From Stropharia rugosoannulata (taxonomy: Eukaryota > Basidiomycota > Agaricomycetes > Agaricales > Strophariaceae): a DNA stretch of 64,000 nt. Positions 12,181-22,628 of the stretch are shown in pieces; the first letter of the stretch is position 1; the number at the start of each line of letters is the position of its first letter. Position numbers and translations under genes: made by a program. Under the pieces are notes generated by a model. That model saw only the letters and a list, made by a program, of their open reading frames with translations, did no database searches and was not told where the DNA came from. The stretch is from positions 744,001 through 808,000 of the forward strand of contig JANCIK010000010.1 of the NCBI GenBank assembly GCA_028532985.1, written 5' to 3'.

Positions 12181-13469
12181 ATGCCCTTGTTCGTGCATGA
12201 CAGTCGATACAATGTGTTGTCAGTAGAATCCTGTGAATCTATCTCAGTTCCAGACCTGCCCTCACGACTGCCTGACATGCCTAAAACCCCCCTCCCCAGA
12301 CCCTTCTCCATCTCTGTGCTATGTTCTCAGGCCCGTGCTCGCTGTTGGGAACGCGCCCTCCCCACTCAGTACACTATTGCTGCCACTCCTAGCCCCAACT
12401 CTCTTCACCTGCCAGTGGAAATTGAGACCACGGACACAGGCCAGCGTTTTTGTCTCAACCCCCTGGTTGATTGTGGCGCTGATCAATGCTTCATCAATCG
12501 CAAGTACGTCCAGCAACACCGGCTGACGGAATGCCCTCTCCTGGTTCCTATTCCAGTCCACAACGTTGACGGTTCCCTCAATGAAGATGGCTCTATCACC
12601 TCGGTTGTGGAACTTATCCTTCATTACAAGGACCACACCAAACGTGCTGTCTTCCCCGTCACCAATCTTGGACGTCAGGATATGCTTCTGGGCCACGCTT
12701 GGCTCCAGGAACACAACCCTGAGGTGGACTGGAGTACCGGAGAGGTGAAGATGTCACAGTGCCCGCAGAGATGTTCTACATGCCGGGATGAGATCTGTGC
12801 AGAGAAGGCTCTGTTGCATACGGAGATCAGAGCGGTCGAGGCCTGTACCCAGGGTCCCATGCCCCTCCTCATGGAGCCAGAGGATGACAACGACGAAGTC
12901 CCCGAGATGGAACTGGAGGAAGTTGAACCGCTGCCTGCTCCTAAGGATGCTTGCAGCTTACTAGAGGCCCTTCATTCTGTCTGGGAGGATAACGACAACC
13001 AGATGTTTGTGGCGTCACTACCCCCCGAGTCTCAGTTCATTCAATCCACCTCTACTGTGTCCCAGCAGCTTGCAGAAGCCTTTGCATCCAACTCTGGACG
13101 GAAGGACTTCCGTGATGATGTTCCCAACCATTTGCATGACTTCGAGGATGTCTTTTCCAAGGAGGCCTTCGATGTCTTGCCGGAACGTCGGCCCTGGGAT
13201 CATGCAATTGAACTTGAACTTGGAGCGACCCCCAGCAACTGCAAGGTGTACCCTATGACGCTTCCTGAGCAGAAGGAGCTCGACATGTTCTTACAGGAGA
13301 ACCTCGCCACTGGCCGCATTCGTCCCTCTAAGTCTCCGATGGCGTCCCCCGTTTTCTTCATCAGAAGGATGGTTCGCTGCACCTCATCCAGGACTACCGT
13401 GTGCTGAATGCTGCAACCATCAAGAACCGCTATCCACTCCCTCTTGTCTCTGACCTTATCCAGCAGCTC
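12181..13469 (+). pseudogene. pol: Pol part 1: protease and start of reverse transcriptase, frameshifted
   Basis: The frame opens at the gag stop (first ATG 12,181). The retropepsin site reads LVDCGADQCFI, with Cys where Ser or Thr is usual. A linker follows, then the reverse transcriptase start (HDFEDVFSKEAFDVLPERRPWDH and [17 protein letters not shown]). A single missing base near 13,365 throws the frame into a stop at 13,405-13,407, while family sequence continues in another frame to 13,469, where a solo LTR begins. Confidence 0.85.
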
Positions 13470-14689
13470 TGTTGAGAGGTCTACTGCGTAGCTAGACTCG
13501 AAATTGCGAAACACAACACACACACACACACCCAGCGGAGCGAGATCCTATCCCTTAGATCGAGCGAATGCCCTCAACTAAACGGCTAGTATAATCTATG
13601 CCCTGCTCTGGTTCCTGTCCTGGGCGTGCGATGTGCACACCTCGTGTCCTCTAGTCTTTGTAATAGCAAGTAGTGCCTGCAAGTTCGTTTGTAAGGAGGG
13701 GTTTAATTCTAGTAATATCTCGAATAGAGCCCGGTTGCTAGTGGCGTGCGCTAGGCAAAATGATAAGTGAAATAAGTTGTTTTTAGCGAACAGCTTCTCT
13801 GCGTGCACTTCCGGTCCGGTGACCTCGTGCAATGCACAGACTCTCCAAAGTCCAACAATCCAAGACTCTCCAAAGTCTTTCACCCGGCGGTGCAGTCTCA
13901 CAGTCTAAACACTACAGTGCGAGTTTCCGTACACGGTTGTACTGACTCCTCACTGAGCTCTCCAAATGACCCGGTGGCCAGAAGCTATCCAAAACTCCTA
14001 TGATTCACAAACACTTCACAGTTAAGACCCTAACAAAAGCTAAACACAGCCCACTGACGGCCTGGGACAGAACCCAGCACACAGATCTAGTGGGTAGACA
14101 ATTGCTTAAATTACTATAGACAAGGATACAGGTTTATATGCGATGCACACATGTGTACTAATAATAAGGTAAAGTAAATACTAGCAACGCGCGGCCAAAG
14201 GTCCGCGCATCGCATCCGGGCTTCCCTTCAAGTGTCCCAATCCCTTGGCATTCGCTGCACGCATGTCGTTCATTCCCTCGGGCTTTTGTGCGTCTTTTGA
14301 TGCGCGCCGCCACGGTCACATGATGTGTGGACTTAGACAAATTCTGCCTTTGCGATGCGCGCATATGAGATATGCGCACAGCCCTTCACACCGCCTTTGG
14401 TATCCGCTCAGCTGTACTCACACTGCTTTTTGCTGGTGCTTAACCATTCTACGCTTCCCTGATCGCTCGCACAGACGGCCAAACTATGCACTCTAGACTG
14501 TGCAGCTTGCTGACCAATCCTTCTCGCGATACAGTGCGCGCAGGCACTTGTAGTCATGATGCTCGCATGCTGATAGCTATAGACTATGAGGCAGGCTCAA
14601 CTCTAGTCCCTCTGTGTTTCCTGCGCGCAGCTATCCCACTAACGGACCTTCTAACTGTTTACACCCGTAGCCAAAAAGCAGCCCTGTCA
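13470..14689. mobile_element. Solo LTR, about 1.22 kb, inserted in the Gypsy reverse transcriptase
   Basis: The sequence starts TGTTGAGAGG and ends CCTGTCA exactly between two parts of the interrupted reverse transcriptase. The same sequence family, in the same order, occurs at 61,474-62,891, where it is followed by a leader and gag, so this is an LTR and this copy is a solo LTR. No clear target duplication is visible (flanks CTC and CCG). Shared blocks include cccagcggagcgagatccta, aaggaggggtttaattcta and ccaaatgacccggtggccag. Confidence 0.85.
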
Positions 14690-14690
14690 C

Positions 14691-16591
14691 CGTGGTGCTA
14701 GTTACTTCACCAAACTTGACGTGCAGTGGGGATACAATAACGTGCACATCAAGGAGGGAGACGAGTGGAAGGCTGCATTCCGGATGAACTGCGGTCTGTT
14801 TGAGCCTACAGTTATGTTCTTTGGTCTCACCAACTCGCCTGCCACCTTCCAGACAATGATGAACGAGATCTTCAGTGATCTCATCCTTGAAGGTGTGGTC
14901 TGTGTCTACCTTGACGACATCCTCATCTACACCAAGACCCTTGAGGAACATCATTGGGTGACACACCTGGTCATGGAGCGTCTCCGGCTTCACCGGCTGT
15001 ATCTCAAGCCAGAGAAGTGCGAGTTCGAGAAGCACTGTATTGAGTACCTGGGGCTCATTATTTCGGAAGGCCAGGTGGAGATGGATCCCGTCAAGATCGC
15101 AGGTGTGGCGGAGTGGCCAGTACCCAAGTCACGCAAGGAGGTACAGAGCTTCTTGGGCTTCGTCAACTTCTACCGTCACTTTATTGACAACTTCTCTCAC
15201 CATGCACGTCCGCTGTTTGACCTAACGCACAAGGACACTCCATGGTCCTGGTCCTCTGATGCTCAGGCTGCCTTTGACATGCTGCACACTGCGGTGACCT
15301 CGGCTCCCATTCTGGCTTTCCCTCGTGATGACCTACCCTACTGTGTCGAGGCGGACTCATCAGACTTTGCTACAGGCGCCGTGCTCTCCCAGCAGTCCCG
15401 TGAAGATGGGAAGTGGCACCCAGTCGCTTACTACTCCAAGAGCCTCAGTCCTGTGCAGCACAACTACGAGATCCATGACAAGGAGATGCTGGCAATTATC
15501 CGAGCCTTGGAGGAGTGGAGACACTTCTTGGAGGGTGCAGCTCACCCAGTGGAGATCTGGACAGATCACAAGAACCTGGAGTACTTCATGACGGCCAAGA
15601 AGCTCAACCGCAGACAGGCATGCTGGTCCCTCTATCTCTCCCGCTTCGACTTCACGCTTCGACATCGCCCTGGTCGGTCCATGGGGAAGCCAGACGCCCT
15701 CTCACGACGTGCAGACCATGGAGATGGTACTGGGGACAACACTGAGATGACACTCCTCAGGCCTGCCTTCTTTGCAATCCGAGCACTTGAGGCTGTGGAG
15801 CTGGTTGGCAAAGAGAGGGATCTGCTCAGGGAGATCCGGAAAGGGAACCGTGACAGGAAGCAGGAGGAGATGGTGGCAAAGGCTGCAAAGGGCTTACTGA
15901 GCAGTGGAGCCTGTTCTGTGCAATCCTCGGAGTGGAGGATGCAAGACAGCCTCCTCAGCTTCAGGGACAAGATCTATGTGCCCAACGACCCCAACCTACG
16001 TCGCTGCATTGTCGCCTTACACCATGATTCCAAGGTGGGCGGTCATGCTGGACGCTGGAAGACACTAGAGCTTGTGTTGCGCAACTACTGGTGGCCCCAG
16101 ATGTCTCGGTACATCGACCAGTATTGCAAAACCTGTGACCTCTGCCTCCGCACCAAGATTCAGCGGCACCGCCCAGTTGGCGAGCTTCACCTGCTCCCAG
16201 TTCCTGAGCGGTGCTGGTCAGTTATCAGTGTGGACTTCATCGTGGAGCTTCCCCTCTCCAATGGGCATGACGCTGTGATGAACATGGTGGATTCAGCCTC
16301 CAAGAGAGCTCACTTCATCCCCACCACCACCATGGTTAGCGCACTTGGTGCTGCATGGCTCTACCTCTGTTATGTCTGGCGCCATCACGGTCTTCCTGAC
16401 ATAGTTCTCTCGGACCGTGGTCCTCAGTTCATTGCAGAGTTCACCAGGGAGCTCTACCGACTGTTGGGAATCCGTCTTGTGACGTCCACAGCCTACCACC
16501 CCCAAACAGATGGTCAGACCGCCGAGCGCGTCAACATGGAGCTGGAGCAGTACCTGCGGGTCTTTGTGAACAAGCGCCAGGATGACTGGGA
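14691..16591 (+). pseudogene. pol: Pol part 2: reverse transcriptase core, RNase H and integrase core
   Basis: After the solo LTR the frame resumes with RGASYFTKLD. The reverse transcriptase core has YLDDILIY at about 14,910. RNase H follows (EADSSDFATGAVLSQ, HNYEIHDKEMLAI, IWTDHKNLEYF). The integrase has an HHCC zinc domain (HHDSKVGGHAGRWK, YCKTCDLCLRTK) and the catalytic residues in SVDFIVELP, LSDRGPQFIAEF and TDGQTAERVN. It is cut at 16,591 within QDDW by a TIR element. Apart from the insertions this stretch is open. Confidence 0.9.
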
Positions 16592-17019
16592 CATCAGCAA
16601 ATCCAACCATTTTCTCATAGCATGTCATAATAATACCACATGATTTCATAGAACAGCATAGTAATACCGTACAATCTCATAGCATGTTATAGTAATTAGA
16701 CTAGGCTTATAATGGCCCATAGTCACGTAGCACTATATAGTATAATTATAATCGTTATATAGCATGTTGTAGTACTCTATAATAGGCTCTGCAAGTCATG
16801 CCATAAATACTAATCTAATAACAACTATAGTTATAGCTTCAGCAGTTTTCAAAGTTCGTATATCTTGTTATGTCTTTGGCTCATCTTTATATCTTTCCAG
16901 GCTTTCGAACCGCTATATACTAAGTTAAATAAAGTATACTGTGTGTAGATATAATGATATCGACATATCGTACAAGTTACAACCAGCAGTAAGCCAAATT
17001 TCATCTATGCTAACTTATT

Positions 17020-17105
17020 AAAAAATGCGACCAGCAAGAATTGAACCCCAAGCCTCAAGGGACTTATGTAGTAGAAGGCCGTAATAAACCACCTAGGCCA
17101 TACCA
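17020..17105 (-). other. tRNA-like relic with A-box and B-box matches
   Basis: Read on the minus strand, TGGCCTAGGTGG resembles a pol III A box and, about 45 bases on, GGTTCAATTCT resembles a B box; the first arm can close with GCC/GGC. The acceptor ends do not pair, so this is not a functional tRNA gene. It may be a SINE-like head or an old tRNA relic inside the TIR element. Confidence 0.3.
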
Positions 17106-17809
17106 CAATTTATTTTGATTGAACTAAAGAATACATATACCGCTTTTTCTCGGCTATTTCCGAAGGCTGTGTTATGGATATTTCTTGCCACGTTGCAGCC
17201 GTTCCCTCTTCATCCACTACCACCACCATGCCGAATTCCCCTTCCCTCTCCCCCATAGTGCAACCACCCTAACAATGTTGACGACGCCAATGACGCCAAT
17301 GACAAGATGATGATGAAGCTGCAGGGAGCCTGAGGGAACACGCACGAAAAGGGGTGAAGCATAGGTGAGTAACCGAATCCCCCAATCTGTCCATGCAGGT
17401 CCCACTGCCTCGTATGTCCCAACCACCCCATGACCCTGCCACATTGAAAAATGACTACCACGAGACCCATGCCATGCCATATACAACCCCACTGCATCAC
17501 GAAACAGCCCCTGTCTAGCCCGTGCTCTTAATGTACTTACATATATATATATATAAGTTTAATATTATGTTGTTTGTAATAGACATAAAGTGTGAATAAG
17601 TAATAAACAATATTATAGCCCTTGATCTACCTAAATGCTGCTCGAATTTAAGTACTGGTACTGTACTATGTAATTCTACAGAGTGTTATATAATACTACA
17701 TAATGTAGCCAAGTTACTATGTAGATATGAGCCTATGCTATGCCGTGCTAAATAGATAAGAACCCTTACTATGGTGCTATGGTATTATATAATGCTAGTA
17801 GGTACTATA

Positions 17810-18441
17810 CTCGTGGTCACAAAAAGTAACGGTCACATACCATTTTTCCACGGGTTGGCCTCCTCCTACTTCCGACATTTTACAAGTATATTTCATTTTA
17901 ACATCAATTTTGAGCCACAAAAACTTGTAATTAAATAGATTGATTTAATCTCTACATAAAACAAAAATTAAAATTGTGTATGACTATTTTTTGCCTCCAA
18001 AACAGCCTGCACACGCTGAGGCATTTGTAGAATGTACTTGTTGATCTTTTTGATTGGTAATTCTTCCCGTGCGGCTTGGACTGCGTGTTTGAGTGCATCA
18101 ACTGAGTTTACCGAAGGTTGAGAGAAAACAATAGCCTTGAAGTCATGTCAAACTGGCTCAATTTGCATTTAAATTGAGTTTACTTTGCAATAATCTTCTT
18201 CGCAGTTACAATTGGAATGTTTGTTGCTTCAGCTGCGGGTTTTGCTGTTTAATTGACCAAAACACGTCTGATTAATTGGTTCTTTTTTGGAGTATCATGC
18301 TCAGTATGTATAGTAATTACAGAGGACATTTTGTAGTATAGGAGTATGTAGTTGTAGAGATATGAAGTGGATTGTGCGTCGTGAATCCGAGTGAAGACGC
18401 AACGATGAAATCATGTGACCGTTACTTTTTGTGACCACGAG
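17810..18441 (-). mobile_element. Tc1/mariner-type element, deleted, with TA target duplication
   Basis: Perfect inverted repeats of 29 bp beginning CTCGTGGTCACAAAAAGTAA (left from 17,810; right ends at 18,441), each flanked by TA (17,808-17,809 and 18,442-18,443). On the minus strand 17,968-18,143 encodes the last 57 residues of a Tc1-like transposase, including KKINKYILQMPQRVQAVLEA and a TAA stop. The rest of the transposase is deleted. It is the innermost layer of the nest: Gypsy, then TIR element, then this. Confidence 0.85.
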
Positions 18442-18467
18442 TATAGTAAGTCCCAGATTTGCTGATG

Positions 18468-19253
18468 GAGGACCTCTTGCCGCTGGCTGAGTTCCAATAC
18501 AACAACCATGTCCATGCCTCCACCCAGCATACACCTTTCATGCTCAATACCAGACACCACCCTCGGATGGGCTTCGAACCCCACCAGGCCCCATCATCTC
18601 TGGAGACTGTGAACAAGTTCAAGGAGCGAATGGCCAGCACCTTGGAGGAGGCCAAGTCAGCACTGGCTAAGGCCAAGGATGACATGGCTCGCTTCTACAA
18701 CCGGCAACGTGACCCTCTGCCAGTCTACAAGCCAGGCAACAAGGTCTACCTTGATGCATCGGATATCCGCACAGCCCGCCCCTCAAAGAAGCTGTCCCAT
18801 TGCCTCCTGGGTCCATATATCATTGAGGCGGCTGTTGGATCTCATGCCTACCGTCTCAAACTGCTGGTGTCACTCAAGTGCCTCCACCCTGTCTTCCCGG
18901 TTGTCAAGCTCACACCATGTCTCCCTGACCCCATCCCTGGCCGTGTTGCAGCCCCTCCTCTGGAACCCGAGTTGGTGGATAATGAACTGGAGTACAAAGT
19001 TGAGGCCATCATCAATAGTCGACTCCACTGGAACAGGCTCCAGTTCCTGGTCAAATGGCAGGGGTATGGGTATGAAGAGAACTCCTGGGAGAATGCAGAG
19101 GACGTATTTGCACCCAAATTGGTGGCCAAGTTCTACCGGACACATCCTGACATGCCACGTGTTATTGGATCTTTGGCAATCGAACCAGGGAGGTACAGGA
19201 GGGTGGATGGTGGAGAGTGGGTTACCTTGCCACGTCGGGACGCCGTGTCTTAA
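18468..19253 (+). pseudogene. pol: Pol part 3: integrase end and chromodomain
   Basis: The frame resumes after the TIR element with EDLLPLAEFQYNNHVHAST, the end of the integrase core. A GPF-type/SH3-like region (KVYLDASDIR, LSHCLLGPYIIEA) and a chromodomain follow (YKVEAIINSRL, LQFLVKWQGYGYEENSWEN). The stop is at 19,251-19,253. Chromodomains of such elements are known to steer integration to modified chromatin. This segment itself is intact. Confidence 0.9.
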
Positions 19254-19264
19254 AGGGGGGGTGA
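19248..19264 (+). other. Polypurine tract of the Gypsy element
   Basis: A run of purines, AAAGGGGGGG, lies directly before the 3' LTR and overlaps the end of the pol stop. This is the normal primer site for plus-strand DNA synthesis. Confidence 0.75.
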
Positions 19265-19647
19265 TGTAAGGGGACACTGTGTGTCACCCTTTATTTCATT
19301 TATTTTATTCTATTTTATTTTATTTTCTATGACCGCGCATGGCCTGTACACAGCACACCACGCTCTTTAGAGAGTGTGTGTGCTTCAGCACGGGTGTGCG
19401 CGCTCTACGGCCACATGACTTTTTGATGCGGCGCGCGTGTGGCTGATCAACTATACAGCTGATTCCCACGCTGCGAATCATCACGGCTTTTATGTACTGC
19501 ACACCTCGCAGTGGGTTTCCTTAAGCTTTTGTCTTTGGATTCCCTCTGCTAGGTGCGCCCCTTTGTATGCCTTGTATATACTTTAATAAACTTCGGATTC
19601 CCTCTGCATCTCGTCTGAGTATGACAGTGCATAGAGTCACCCTTACA
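19265..19647 (+). repeat. 3' LTR of the Gypsy element, 383 bp
   Basis: It begins TGTAAGGGGACACTG and ends GTCACCCTTACA, an inverted terminal pair typical of LTRs. It contains an AT-rich box (atttattttattctattt) and an aataaa-type signal near 19,585. The matching 5' LTR is not in the window because the element is truncated at 11,643. Confidence 0.85.
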
Positions 19648-19895
19648 GTGGGAAGATCTGTTCGACCTTGACTAATGGTGTGCTGTGTTACCCTGTCTCA
19701 CAGTTGAACATAGCCCATTGTAACATCTCGCAGACAACATCCACTGACATGCCTGGGTGCATACCAAAACGTAACCAAAAGTCCCGAAACCCAACATCCA
19801 AGGTGGCAGAAAAGCTTACATTACTGGCTACAAGCTGACGAGGACTGTTCTTCCATCCCTAGTAGGATGCCATTCAAGGTCCACCAACCAAAACT

Positions 19896-22264
19896 ATGTA
19901 CGGTCTCGAAGCAACAAAAGCCACCTCAACTACTTTGAAAAGTTTGTCGAGCTTCATTCCAGTACCAGCACTGAGTCCAGTATTGGAACTTGCTACACGT
20001 ATTGTCAAAGCATGCGAGGCAAGTCAGACATGCGCTAATATGGACCGCGCTAATTTGTACTACAAGGATGCAACTTCGATCGAGGAGGATGTCAACGAGC
20101 TTCGCAAGCGGGTTGTTTCCCTGAGTGTTCTTATTGTCAACAAGGTCCCATCGGATCGCAGTGTCAACGAAGAACTGCAAGCCAGAATCAACAGTCTTCA
20201 GTTGTGTGTGATGTTCAATAAATTATTATGAGTCACTCAAGTTCCGGGTTTTCTGGGGTACTAGTAGAGATTGAACGAGCTCTAAACGCCATCAAGAATC
20301 AGCAGAGATTGCTTCTGGTACTTTTCCCGCAGTTGAATAAGGACAGAGTTGATAAGTGTGTCAGAGATCTGGGTATCGCTCTCGAAACATTTGATGTAGG
20401 TCTTTGCTCTACTTCTTTCTTGAGAGACATACAGTAATGTTTGTGCAGATGTCCCAAAGGCTCGAGGTCGAGGGAATCCTCAACAACATTCTGCAGAAGA
20501 CGAACGACATACATGAGGATATGAAAGAGGTAAAGGCGAAGGTCAACAAACTCGTGGAACTTCTACAGCCCCACACATCCCCATACACCATTGGTCGACA
20601 AGATCTGCCACCTCTGTCCAAGATATTCTATGGTCGTGATACCGATGTCTCCAGTATTCTTGATCTTTTCTCAACCAACGGTGGGTCTCAAGTATGTATT
20701 ACTGCATCTGGTGGAATGGGTAAAACGACACTAGCGCTCGCCGTAATCCACCATTCTTCCATCTGCAATATGTTTGGACGCTATCATTTCTGGGTCCCGT
20801 GTATAAATGCAACAACAGCAGATGCCTTCCGCCGACTGCTATACATCCAGCTTTCAATTACAGCTGAAACATTTGACAGCCTCGACATTCTCATAGACGA
20901 GCTGAAGGCTACAGAGGATAAACGGCTCATCCTTTTGGATAACTTCGAAACCCCGTGGCAGTCCAGTGGAGAAGGAAATAAAATCCATGACATCTTGATC
21001 AGGATCGTGCAAATTCCTCATGTTTCGCTTTTAGTCACGATGACCTCTGCATTTCCACCCACTCGTCACATCAACTGGAAGCACCATCATCTCTCCCACC
21101 TAGATTCTACAGCTGCTCGTAAGGCCTTCTTAGCAGAGTGTCCAACCTCAGATCTGAGTGGCGTCAATAAACTCATGCATGCTGTTGGATACATTCCATT
21201 GGCCATTAACCTTATGGCGCGCACTGGTCAAGAATCATATCTGCCAACAGAATCTCTTCTAAAGGAATGGAAATCAAGTGGAACAGGCATGCTAAACAGC
21301 CTGAACAACCATATTCAACGATCCATAGACCTGATTCGCGCAAATGACACCAGAGGCGACTCAGCACTAAAACTCCTCGCTATCCTGTCGACGCTGCCCC
21401 TCGGGACAACAATAAAGAGTCTAGAATCACTGTGGGCCACTGTAATATCGTCACTGTCCAGTGCCCTTAGTGATTTGCATCGCACAGCACTTGTGGAATG
21501 CGACGATGGAGAGTCTAGACGCGTTTACATTATTCCGACTATTCAAGCATACATGAAACAGCATGGGCTCATACCAAAGGATGTTCAAATACACGTACAA
21601 CGTGCTTGTCAAGAATTTGTGCTCGTACACAAATTCTACACTAGCGACGAACCGGATTACAGAGCAAGAGTGACAGCGCTTTACGAGGAACAGAACAACA
21701 TAGAGGTTCTTTTGTTTCAGGATGGTGTCGAAGATGACAAGGAACGTCTGCAGCACGCTGAGGCACTTGTGGCTTTTTGTGTCTATTTACACGATGTCAA
21801 ACTGAGTATCACAATTTCCCAGCTGGCACTAGAAGCTGCGGAAGCCACCAAGAGCTGTCGCTGCATAGCTGAAGCAAATGAAGTTCTTGCGGATATGTAC
21901 GCCATAGCTAATCAGTTTGACCCAAGCTATAATCATTATGCAGAAGCCCATCAGCACTCCATTGATATGGAAGACTTTGTGCGGGCAGGCGAGTGCACCC
22001 ATGGCATGATGGATTCCTTCATATTTTCGGGCAGCTCTTTAGCACCAGGACTGACAGTCGAATCACTCGCTGATCAAGCACAGGCCGAGCTATCCCATGA
22101 CCAGGGTGATGAATACAGTATGGCTCGTGGCACACTAGTACGCAGACATTACCTTTGGTATACCAGAAAATGGGACGACGCTCGAACAACATTAACCAAA
22201 GCGTTGGATGTATTCAAGATGTTGGGGTGTCCGACCAGCACTGTTTGTTGTCTCCGGCTATTGG
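19896..22264 (+). pseudogene. STAND/NLR-like NTPase, N-terminal and NB-ARC part, split by a transposon
   Basis: Coding parts are about 19,896-20,190, about 20,230-20,395 and 20,449-22,264 (introns with GT..AG ends; the first is placed less surely). The N-terminal helical region (FIPVPALSPVLELATRIVKACE) resembles that of fungal STAND proteins. The NB-ARC domain shows the P-loop GGMGKTTLA at about 20,710, Walker B LILLDNFETPW and the later motif YIPLAINLMA. TPR-like helices follow from about 21,700. The frame breaks at 22,265 where the terminal repeat of a Plavaka element starts; the read-through stop is at 22,294. The missing TPRs lie 10.1 kb downstream. Such proteins act in fungal self/non-self recognition and cell death signalling; the role here is inferred. 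Confidence 0.85.
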
Positions 22265-22628
22265 CTACATCAGGAATAAAAAACCGATTTATGTAGTCCT
22301 ACCCATCCTCTGTAGCGTGAGTAACTTGGTTGCACGGTCCCCCGTTATATAGGCCCCGTAGTGATATGCCAAGCATACTGGGGCATTGTAACATTGCACG
22401 TGATCTACTGTGCGCTACATATCAACGTGGTAGCCTCTTGTAGCATTGCATAGCCTGTGCTACTCAGGCTACATAGCACAATATATAACTACATGACTAT
22501 AGATGTTTAGATGTACGATGGCTACTTAGGCCAATGTAGTTTTCTTGCCTCACCGCAGTAGAATTGATATGGAATGTTTGTGACACATAAATAAAATGTG
22601 AATTGTGCAATGATTAATCTAACATAGG
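22265..22628. repeat. Left subterminal region of the Plavaka element
   Basis: No gene. It contains the terminal repeat and repeated short motifs (gctacat, atagcctgtg, acatagcac) that recur near the right end at 32,120-32,350. Confidence 0.55.

Larger units (their letters stand above)
16592..18467. mobile_element. Non-autonomous TIR element in the integrase, with a Tc1/mariner relic nested in it
   Basis: Perfect 12 bp terminal inverted repeats, CATCAGCAAATC at 16,592-16,603 and GATTTGCTGATG at 18,456-18,467. Flanking GA on both sides (16,590-16,591 and 18,468-18,469) may be a 2 bp target duplication; removing one copy plus the element restores the pol frame (TGG then GAG GAC). About 1.24 kb remain without the nested element. 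It is AT-rich, with repeated catagcatgt-like motifs near the left end, and encodes no protein I can support. Confidence 0.75.
11643..19647 (+). mobile_element. Chromoviral Ty3/Gypsy retrotransposon, 5' truncated and interrupted by nested insertions
   Basis: Order of parts: gag end with zinc knuckle, protease, reverse transcriptase, RNase H, integrase, chromodomain, polypurine tract and 3' LTR. The 5' LTR and most of gag are missing. The coding region has a one-base deletion in the reverse transcriptase near 13,365. A solo LTR sits at 13,470-14,689 and a TIR element at 16,592-18,467. The protein order with integrase after RNase H and a C-terminal chromodomain is that of chromoviruses. The copy is dead. 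Confidence 0.9.

Noticed and set aside
17217..17500. Minus-strand frames of 91-96 codons inside the TIR element
   Set aside because: Two overlapping frames of similar length with no motif; the host element is non-autonomous and AT-rich.
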